In this document: positions 58,444-64,000 of the stretch, piece by piece
Position numbering within the stretch: the stretch's first letter is position 1
How the letters are laid out: every line of letters begins with the position of its first letter
From: Mycobacterium interjectum
GTDB taxonomy: Bacteria; Actinomycetota; Actinomycetes; Mycobacteriales; Mycobacteriaceae
Assembly: GCA_002102225.1 (NCBI GenBank)
Contig: LQPB01000052.1
Coordinates: forward strand, 61,621 to 125,620
Direction of reading: 5' to 3'
DNA length: 64,000 nucleotides
Notes under the pieces: model-generated
Told to the model about the DNA's origin: nothing
Databases searched by the model: none
What the model saw: only the letters and a program-made list of their open reading frames with translations
Position numbers and translations under genes: made by a program

Positions 58444-61400
58444 TCATAGAGGGATTACCGCGATGCGGCGGTTGCTGAAATACGTTGTGGCCCCGGAGCC
58501 ATCAACTTTGTACTTGAGCTTGAACGTTGTAGCCCCAGGCGAAAGATCGGTCAGCAGAATCGAATTGCCGATGACCGCCTTGTTGATGACAGCGCCGGCG
58601 TTTCCCGGCACATAGACTTCGACGCCGGCCAGATCGGTGACCGCGATCGTATTAGAGCCCGAGGCGGCGAATCCGATGAACGGCCCATACCCGGTGTAGC
58701 TCTGCGACACCTGGGCGCTTCCCATCAGGATCGCCATTCCGCTGGAGCCGATGTTCACCGTGACCTGATCGGTCGTCGTCGTGAGATCGGTATAGGTGGT
58801 GGACGTGGTGGTTTCGTTGGTGGCCACCAACGCCGTGGCGGGGCCGGCTACGGCGCTGTCGTAGAACGCCCAGAATCCGAGTGAGCCGGGCAGTGTCAGG
58901 TCGTTGGCGGTGATCCACGCGGCGCCGGGGGCGCCGGCGTCGCCGGTTAGTCCGATGCCGCCGCCGCCGGGCGTGTTGCCGTTGGTGTTGTAGGTGGTAT
59001 CGGCCGCACCGCCGGTGTAGAGGACGTTTTGGAGTTTCTGATTGCCGGGGGAGGCGCCGTTGACGCTGCCGGAGCCGGTGCTGGGGCTGCCTCCGGCGCC
59101 GCCTGTGCCGGTGAGGGTGGAGTGCCCGGTGATCGTGATGACGGAGTTTCCGCCAGCCCCGCCGTATCCGTTGCCGGCGGGCACCCCGGTACCGGCGGCG
59201 CCCACGGTGACACCGAACGTGGTTGTGGTGAGCGGAATGTCGGTGTTGTAGACCGCGGACGCCGAGAACCACGCCCCGGCTGCCCCACCGAATTCGTACG
59301 ACCCTCCGTAGGCGGCGCCACCACCACCGCCGCCGACACCAGCCAGATCGAACCGCGTCCCGGCCACAGCCCAACCCGGAACGTCATAGGTGAATGATCC
59401 GGCAGCCGAGTAATGCGTGATCTCACGCGCCCAACCATCGGTGCCGAACCCGCCGTAACGGTAGGAGCTGCCGACCTGTGAGACGTGTGAGGAGTCGGTG
59501 TAGCTGATGTTCAACCCGCTGGGCCCGGTCAGGGTGAACAGATAGTCCACCGCGTCCAGCGTGTAGGCGGATGTGGCGACGACCGTCCCGTCCCCGGGCA
59601 GTGTGAAGGTGTCGAACACCGTCTTCACACCGGCCACGACGGTGCCGATTTCACACTTCGCGCCACCTGTCGCCGGGTCGTTGTTCTGCAGTTTGACGTA
59701 GTCGTAGGTGGTGAACCCCGAATTCGCGCGCAGGAAAAGATACTTGGCGTTGCCGTCGGCGACCGACCACGATCCGCTGACAGCCTGGGTGTCAGTCGTC
59801 GCGGCGGTGTTGTACTTCACGCTTGCCGTGGCGATCGTCGACACCGACGAATAGCCGGCAGGCAGGCTGCCCGAGAACGATTGCGACACACTCAAACCAC
59901 CAGCGCCGCCGCCGTAGAACGACGGCAACTGCGCCTGAATGCCCGAGATCTGGGATGTGTGGGTTGTCGTGGTAGTCACCGCAGCAGCAGCGGCAGCAGC
60001 CAGGTCGCTGGCCGACGCGGCCGAGCGTGAGTTCCCCGTCCACGCGTTGAACCAGTCGGTGATCCCCGAGGAGAGTGCCGACCCGAAGGCGGTCGCGGCC
60101 GCGGCGGCGCCCCCCAGCGCGTTATCGGCGGCGTCCTCAAGCTGCCCGACCGCGGACGCGGCATTCGACTGGACGTCGGCGACCGTCTGCCCGGCGATCG
60201 TCACCGCGGTGTTCAAAGCCCCGGCGATCTGTGAGGCGGCGAGCTGGCCACCCGAAAACAGCGTCGACAGGGCGGTGCCGCCGATGGTGAGCCCGGTGTT
60301 CAGCGCGCCGGTGAGCTGTGAGGCCGCCAACGTGATCCCTGACGGGAGCGCGCCCGTCGCCAGCCCGGAGAGCGCGAGGACACCCGAGGCGTTGAGGTTC
60401 GTGAGATAGCCGCCCAGGCTGGTGATTTGGGAGATACCAGCCGTGATACCGGCGGGCAGCGATCCCGAGGCGAGCCCCGCCAAGGCCAGGACCCCGGAAC
60501 CCGACAAGTTGGTCAGGTAGCCGGACAGGCCGGTGACCGACGACACCGCGTCGAGTAGGCCCGACGTGTTCAGATGCGCCAGATACCCCGTCAGACTCGT
60601 CACCTTCGCCAGCGCAATGGCAGGAATGTTCGTCATGTTGGTCAGGGCTGAGGCGTCGAACAGGCCCGTGGCGTTGAGGTTCGCGAGCAGCGTCGACAAG
60701 GCGATGTTGGAGCCGCCCACCAGGAACGTCACCGCCGGATTCAACGCCCCCGCAATCTGGGAGGCGACCACACCAGAAGCGTTGAACAGGGTCGACAGCG
60801 CCTTACCTGAAATCGTCAACGCAGTGTTCAGTGCGCTTCCCATGCCGCTGTAGGTGACGAAGCCCGACGGGAACGCTGCCGCCGAGGGCGTGAAGTTCCC
60901 GGTGTAGCGGGCGATGCCCTTGGTGACGCGCAATTCGTCGATGTAGTTGTTGGGGCCGAAAGGCAGCGTGCCGGTGCGGTAGTTGCCGACGGATACGTCG
61001 CCTGCGCCGGGGTCGTCGTAACTGTTGGTGTCGGCGTAGGTGGACCCTACCTGCGTCCCGTCGAGGAACAGCTTCGTCGAGCCGCTGGCGCGGGCCACGG
61101 CGACGTGATGCCAAACCCCGGTAGTCACAGCGGCGGCGGCGGAGCTGATTTTCCCCATTCCAGCGAACCAGTAGGAGAGCGCGCCGGCCGCCGAGACTGC
61201 GATGGTTCCCCCGGTGGTGGCGGTGCGGGCGTCCCAGATAGTCATCCAGGTGGCCGTGTAGGCGGTGACGTAAATCCACGCTTCAATCGTGAAATCGGCT
61301 GTGCCGAAAGCGTAATTCGAGGTCGGGTTTGGTGCGATGATGACGCTGGTGGAGTTGGGGAAATTGGCTGACGCGGTTCCGAACTTGGCCTGCGCGGTGG

Positions 61401-62574
61401 CGGTGACAGCCCCGTTCGTGGCAGTCCAGTTCGCAGCCAGCGGCGACGAGTCAGTGAAAGTGGTCGCGCCGTTGGTGCCGTCGCAGTGCAGGAGGGCAAC
61501 GACGTTGCCCCAGTACGGGTCTCCGGCAGCGGAGACAGGAAACAGGGTACTGATCGCCGTGGCCACGCTCGACTGAATGTCACCGACAAGCTGGCCGCCC
61601 ACCGTGGTCGCCGACGGGAGCGCGCCGCCGCTCGTCAACCACGACCCGACACCCGTGGCTAAGCTCGTAAGCTGGCTCGCCGCAATTGAAGTCGCGGCAG
61701 GCAGCGCACCCCCGGCGGCCAGCCAAGATTGAATGCCCGAAGCCAGGCCCGTCAGCTGCGCCCCCGGAAGTGTGATCCCCGACGGCAGAGCACCCGACGC
61801 CAACCCCGCCAGCGCCAGCACACCACCAGAAGTCAGATGGGTCAAATACCCGCCCAGCCCGGTGACATTGGAGATGGCGGCCGTCACACCCGCTGGAAGT
61901 GCTCCCGATGCCAATCCTGACAGCGCCAGCACACCCGAGCTGCTCAGGTTGGTCAGATACCCGCCGAGCCCGGTCACCGCGGAGATGCCGCTGAGCACAC
62001 CGGAGGAACTGAGATTGGTCAGGTATCCCGACAGGCTCGTGATCTGCGAAATGCCCGCGGTGACACCGGCGGGCAGGCTCCCCGATGCCAGGCCAGACAG
62101 GCTCAGCACGCCGGAGGACGTGAGGTTCGTCAGGTAACCAGTCAGCCCAGAAATATTCGCCCGGGGAATGCCGGTCGGGATCGCCGACACCAAAACCTGA
62201 CTCGCGATGCTCTCCGCACCATACAGGGCGTTGAGCAGATCGCTGTAGCCGGTGATCAGCTCCGCCAGAGCGGTGCCGAGCTCGGCCGCGGTGCCCTGCT
62301 CGGCGTTGTCGATGAGCGCTTCGAGTTCTGCTGCCGCCGCACTGATATCGCCTTCGACACCGTTTGCCCACGCGTTCACCTGCGCATTCAGGACGCCCAG
62401 GTTCTGGCTGGTAACCACCCCGAACAACGCCTTGACCACCTGCCGCATGAAACCGGCGAGGAGCTGCTGGCCGATCGCCTCAAGCTCTTGGGCGGTGAAC
62501 GCCAGCTTGTTGCGACCACTGCCGGGAACCTGGTGAACCGACGCGTTCGGCGTCGACGCAATCGGGTAGTTCAT
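58444..62574 (-). CDS. Tail-fibre/minor tail protein with repeats, LamG-like and Gly-rich regions
   Basis: About 1376 residues. A helical N-terminus (1-140) is followed by tandem repeats of about 35 residues around GYLTNLSSSGVLALSG and ASGALPAGVT (about 140-330), then a LamG-like jelly-roll domain (about 350-590, with GVWHHVAVARASGSTKLFLD in part and LFLDGTQVGSTY). A second repeat block follows (about 600-790), then beta-rich segments, a Gly-rich region (about 1120-1250) and a C-terminal beta domain ending NRRIAVIPL. This layout fits a host-binding fibre. ATG 62574 has no Shine-Dalgarno; TAGCGT 7 nt upstream suggests a leaderless mRNA. Confidence 0.75.
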   Translation of the reverse strand: MNYPIASTPNASVHQVPGSGRNKLAFTAQELEAIGQQLLAGFMRQVVKALFGVVTSQNLGVLNAQVNAWANGVEGDISAAAAELEALIDNAEQGTAAELGTALAELITGYSDLLNALYGAESIASQVLVSAIPTGIPRANISGLTGYLTNLTSSGVLSLSGLASGSLPAGVTAGISQITSLSGYLTNLSSSGVLSGISAVTGLGGYLTNLSSSGVLALSGLASGALPAGVTAAISNVTGLGGYLTHLTSGGVLALAGLASGALPSGITLPGAQLTGLASGIQSWLAAGGALPAATSIAASQLTSLATGVGSWLTSGGALPSATTVGGQLVGDIQSSVATAISTLFPVSAAGDPYWGNVVALLHCDGTNGATTFTDSSPLAANWTATNGAVTATAQAKFGTASANFPNSTSVIIAPNPTSNYAFGTADFTIEAWIYVTAYTATWMTIWDARTATTGGTIAVSAAGALSYWFAGMGKISSAAAAVTTGVWHHVAVARASGSTKLFLDGTQVGSTYADTNSYDDPGAGDVSVGNYRTGTLPFGPNNYIDELRVTKGIARYTGNFTPSAAAFPSGFVTYSGMGSALNTALTISGKALSTLFNASGVVASQIAGALNPAVTFLVGGSNIALSTLLANLNATGLFDASALTNMTNIPAIALAKVTSLTGYLAHLNTSGLLDAVSSVTGLSGYLTNLSGSGVLALAGLASGSLPAGITAGISQITSLGGYLTNLNASGVLALSGLATGALPSGITLAASQLTGALNTGLTIGGTALSTLFSGGQLAASQIAGALNTAVTIAGQTVADVQSNAASAVGQLEDAADNALGGAAAAATAFGSALSSGITDWFNAWTGNSRSAASASDLAAAAAAAVTTTTTHTSQISGIQAQLPSFYGGGAGGLSVSQSFSGSLPAGYSSVSTIATASVKYNTAATTDTQAVSGSWSVADGNAKYLFLRANSGFTTYDYVKLQNNDPATGGAKCEIGTVVAGVKTVFDTFTLPGDGTVVATSAYTLDAVDYLFTLTGPSGLNISYTDSSHVSQVGSSYRYGGFGTDGWAREITHYSAAGSFTYDVPGWAVAGTRFDLAGVGGGGGGAAYGGSYEFGGAAGAWFSASAVYNTDIPLTTTTFGVTVGAAGTGVPAGNGYGGAGGNSVITITGHSTLTGTGGAGGSPSTGSGSVNGASPGNQKLQNVLYTGGAADTTYNTNGNTPGGGGIGLTGDAGAPGAAWITANDLTLPGSLGFWAFYDSAVAGPATALVATNETTTSTTYTDLTTTTDQVTVNIGSSGMAILMGSAQVSQSYTGYGPFIGFAASGSNTIAVTDLAGVEVYVPGNAGAVINKAVIGNSILLTDLSPGATTFKLKYKVDGSGATTYFSNRRIAVIPL

Positions 62575-62581
62575 AGACGCG

Positions 62582-62587
62582 ACGCTA
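62582..62587 (-). promoter_or_regulatory. -10 box before the tail-fibre-like gene
   Basis: TAGCGT on the minus strand, 7 nt before ATG 62574, fits TANNNT of a leaderless gene. If active, the fibre gene is expressed separately from the upstream phage genes. Confidence 0.45.
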
Positions 62588-62649
62588 GAGACCAAGCGCC
62601 CCAAACGCTTCGCTACTCACGCTGGCGCGAGCGAGTGTGTGACAAGTTG

Positions 62650-63027
62650 TCACTCACTCGAATGTGCCCCACCGATTATCGAGGCCAGCAGCTCGGCGAC
62701 TTCGCTGCGTTGCTCGGTGTTGGCGAGCAGTTGGATGCGCGTCGTCGCCAGCTGGTAACACTCGGATTCGGATCGGGCGGCGACCACCATCACGACCGCG
62801 AGATGGTCACCCTCGGCCGCGAAAACGGCGCGATAGCCCTTCTTAGGCCCCACCTTGAGCTTGCGGAGACCGGTCAGGTTGCCGATGTTGTGAGATCCCA
62901 GCGGCTGGCCACGATCGGCCGGGGAAGTCTCAAGCTTCTTGAGGTCCTTCAACACCCGGGCTCGAACTGAACCGTCGAGGCCGCGGATGTCATCCTTGGC
63001 GTCGTCGGTCAGCACTACCCGGGCCAT
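62650..63027 (-). CDS. relE: RelE/ParE-family toxin
   Basis: A 125-residue protein with the RelE/ParE fold: VVLTDDAKDDIRGLDGSVRA at the start (in part TDDAKDDIRGL), then LKKLETSPADRGQPLGSHN, GLRKLKVGPKKGYRAVFAAEGD in part, and VVMVVAARSESECYQL. Canonical RelE cleaves mRNA in the ribosome; ParE poisons gyrase; sequence does not decide. It follows the antitoxin gene by 6 bp on the same strand. The C-terminal 30 residues extend beyond the usual toxin length. Confidence 0.8.
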   Translation of the reverse strand: MARVVLTDDAKDDIRGLDGSVRARVLKDLKKLETSPADRGQPLGSHNIGNLTGLRKLKVGPKKGYRAVFAAEGDHLAVVMVVAARSESECYQLATTRIQLLANTEQRSEVAELLASIIGGAHSSE

Positions 63028-63033
63028 GGTGGA

Positions 63034-63351
63034 TTACTCGTCCTCGTCCTGGTCGTCTTCGTCGTCGAGCGCGGCGACGTCGTCGGTAAGACCCAGCTCG
63101 GCGATGAAGTCGTCGAGGTCGGTCCGGTTACCGTTGTCGGTGGCGATGCGGGTGAGGGCGAGCACGAGCAGACCCAGGTTCTCTTCCCGGTCTTCCAGCT
63201 GCTGAAAGCACTTGATTCCAACCAGCGCAGCGGTCGGGCGATTGTTCTTGAAGATGATCACATTCCGGCCCTGCGCAGCGTCGGCTACCAGCCGCGAGCT
63301 GCTGTTTGCGAGTTCTGTGACACCTACGACGTCACGGTGGTCGATCATCAT
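63034..63351 (-). CDS. Phd/YefM-type antitoxin
   Basis: A 105-residue protein. The N-terminal half has the Phd/YefM DNA-binding fold (VVGVTELANSSSRLV, then GRNVIIFKNNRPTAALV) and the C-terminus is long and acidic (DDVAALDDEDDQDEDE), well suited to neutralise a basic toxin. It precedes the RelE-like toxin as usual in type II systems. ATG 63351 has no Shine-Dalgarno; TAGAAT (63359-63364) lies 7 nt upstream, so the operon is probably leaderless and promoted here. Confidence 0.8.
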   Translation of the reverse strand: MMIDHRDVVGVTELANSSSRLVADAAQGRNVIIFKNNRPTAALVGIKCFQQLEDREENLGLLVLALTRIATDNGNRTDLDDFIAELGLTDDVAALDDEDDQDEDE

Positions 63352-63566
63352 GGCACCAATTCTAGGCAGAATCCACGGCAGATTTCTACCTCGATTAGAT
63401 CACAACTCGATCCAAGCGAGTCTGCTGTACCGCTGTCCCGGACAGCGCCAAATCCCGGCTCGAAGCTCAATGAATCGGCCGCGCCCGTGCGCATCGATGC
63501 TTCGCCATGTTCGGCACCCCTACCGCGACGTGCCCGGGCCCCCCGATAGGCAGCTGACCAGCAGTT

Positions 63567-63776
63567 TTAGCGCGTGGCATGGGTAGCTACCCCAATGTTT
63601 TGGGCCTGTACGTAAAAATCGGCGACGGACAGGCGGTCGCTTGGCAACCCCCTCCCCTTGATTTTTTCGGCCGGGGGGTGGGCCCCTTTGTCCGGCCACC
63701 ATCGCTTGGTGCCGCGGGTAGGGGCCAGGGGGATTATCTGCGGCCCGAGGCCGCGCTCGGTGGCCGTGTTCTGCAC
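63567..63776 (-). CDS. Possible small phage protein
   Basis: A 69-codon frame from GTG 63776, just 2 bp after the stop of the small gene to its right, to TAA 63567-63569. Visible stretches are GLGPQIIPLAPTRGTKRWW and LSVADFYVQAQNIG. Third-position GC is high in its first half, supporting coding, but there is no ribosome site. The rest of 63365-63566 shows no other gene; it holds only the antitoxin promoter at its left edge. Confidence 0.3.
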   Translation of the reverse strand: MQNTATERGLGPQIIPLAPTRGTKRWWPDKGAHPPAEKIKGRGLPSDRLSVADFYVQAQNIGVATHATR

Positions 63777-63778
63777 GC

Positions 63779-63904
63779 CTAGAAAGGCGTGGACATGTAG
63801 TCGATGCCGTCGTGGCTGCTCTGTGTGGCGCGGTGGGCCTGGTTGATCAGCGCCATCATCGGGTCTTGGCGGAACTGTCCGGGGCGATCGCTCATGCCGA
63901 TCAT
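63779..63904 (-). CDS. 41-residue phage protein, unknown
   Basis: From ATG 63904 to TAG 63779-63781. Sequence is soluble and polar (MSDRPGQFRQDPMMALINQ, HRATQSSHDGIDYMS). Its ATG overlaps the stop of the 15-codon frame upstream (TGATG), which has a very good ribosome site, so re-initiation could drive it. ATG 63895 is an alternative start. Function unknown. Confidence 0.45.
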   Translation of the reverse strand: MIGMSDRPGQFRQDPMMALINQAHRATQSSHDGIDYMSTPF

Positions 63905-63951
63905 CAGCCGCTGAGCTGCTGTGGCTTCTGTGCAGCGTCGCTGTGTGCCAT
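63904..63951 (-). CDS. 15-codon frame with a strong ribosome site
   Basis: ATG 63951 is preceded by AGGAGG with 6 nt spacing and reads MAHSDAAQKPQQLSG before TGA 63904-63906. The following frame starts at that stop. It may be a true micro-ORF whose translation feeds the next gene, or the two may be one gene split by a frameshift: the second frame stays open through this region without its own start codon. Confidence 0.35.
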   Translation of the reverse strand: MAHSDAAQKPQQLSG

Positions 63952-63970
63952 CGTCTACCTCCTGCGCGCG

Positions 63971-64000
63971 TCAGAGGTCGAGGAATGTCACGGCGCCGGT
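63971..64000 (-). CDS. C-terminal end of a phage gene, runs off the right edge
   Basis: The last nine codons TGAVTFLDL then TGA 63971-63973 are visible. The stop lies 19 bp before the strong ribosome site of the next small frame, so it belongs to the same minus-strand operon. Product cannot be told. Confidence 0.4.
   Translation of the reverse strand, partial: TGAVTFLDL

Larger units (their letters stand above)
54972..64000. mobile_element. Left part of an integrated prophage-like element in a tRNA-Lys site
   Basis: From the tRNA-Lys fragment to the right edge the gene content changes from conserved housekeeping genes to phage and accessory genes: DUF2510 and small basic proteins, a DUF4189-like protein, tail-fibre-like genes and a RelE-type toxin-antitoxin pair. 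No integrase or structural head genes are seen, so the element runs beyond 64000. The other junction, with the rebuilt tRNA-Lys gene, should lie to the right. Confidence 0.8.

Noticed and set aside
58444..62574. CRISPR-like array in the repetitive tail gene
   Set aside because: The repeats code for a continuous protein repeat and have no constant repeat with unique spacers.
63520..63702. A 60-codon minus-strand frame near the right end
   Set aside because: Low complexity, no ribosome site, and overlaps a slightly better candidate in another frame.

Overview
The window is high-GC actinobacterial chromosome, and its gene content and order fit a slow-growing Mycobacterium of the M. avium complex type. 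From memory, the order from about 0.7 to 54.8 kb follows the M. tuberculosis block Rv0783c to Rv0831c (MFS exporter, FAD dehydrogenase, purS-purQ, GntR regulator, encapsulin-DyP, pepC, purL, purF, purM, pabC, cysA2-sseC2, lmeA, glnR, mshD, pstB, phoY2, LCP protein, dus, desA1, kmtR). This block is interrupted by locally different genes. Mycobacterial signatures include many GTG/TTG starts, 1-11 bp gene overlaps and repeated TANNNT boxes 6-8 nt before a start codon, which is the layout of leaderless mRNAs.

Layout. 0-9.6 kb: TetR regulator and MFS exporter, a DUF2334 protein, a KsdD-like flavoprotein, a metallo-hydrolase, a secreted protein, purS-purQ, then a WS/DGAT acyltransferase and a PlsC-like acyltransferase. 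9.6-21.3 kb: an accessory stretch with GntR and TetR regulators, a decayed TetR gene, a cupin, an unusual pyridine-nucleotide oxidoreductase, and a small catabolic-looking cluster (HAD dehalogenase, quinone reductase, two tandem TetRs, alpha/beta hydrolase) whose promoters share AACCCA/TGGGTT operator-like sites; a MOSC-oxidoreductase-ferredoxin fusion and an SDR follow. 21.3-26.2 kb: encapsulin nanocompartment and its DyP peroxidase cargo, aminopeptidase, VOC protein, SnoaL-like protein and an MmyB-type regulator. 26.2-34.8 kb: purL, CPBP protease, SCP-like protein, purF, purM, DUF3073, YgfZ-like protein, pabC. 34.8-39 kb: a stand-alone structured element, then a sulfur operon (thiosulfate sulfurtransferase, DUF1416, DUF4395) headed by a cysteine-rich leader peptide, then thioredoxin and LmeA. 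39-45.6 kb: glnR-mshD and a pstSCAB operon behind a PHO-box-like repeat, with convergent phoU. 45.6-54.8 kb: LCP ligase, dus, desA1, a TetR/rubber-oxygenase-like pair, a His-rich small protein with the Ni/Co sensor KmtR, a deaminase, a methyltransferase and a TIGR04255 protein.

From about 54.97 kb to the end lies the left part of an integrated element. Its junction is a 3' fragment of a tRNA-Lys gene. Left-end genes on the plus strand (DUF2510, small basic proteins, a DUF4189-like membrane protein) converge with minus-strand phage genes: a 1376-residue tail-fibre-like protein with two repeat blocks, a LamG-like region and a Gly-rich region, two small downstream genes, and a RelE-type toxin-antitoxin pair immediately upstream. 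No integrase, capsid or terminase gene is in the window, so the element continues to the right.

How the genes work together: PurS, PurQ and PurL form the FGAM synthase complex and act with PurF and PurM in early purine synthesis; PstSCAB with PhoU handles phosphate; GlnR controls nitrogen genes; encapsulin stores DyP through its C-terminal targeting tail; the Cys-rich peptide probably tunes the sulfurtransferase operon to cysteine supply.
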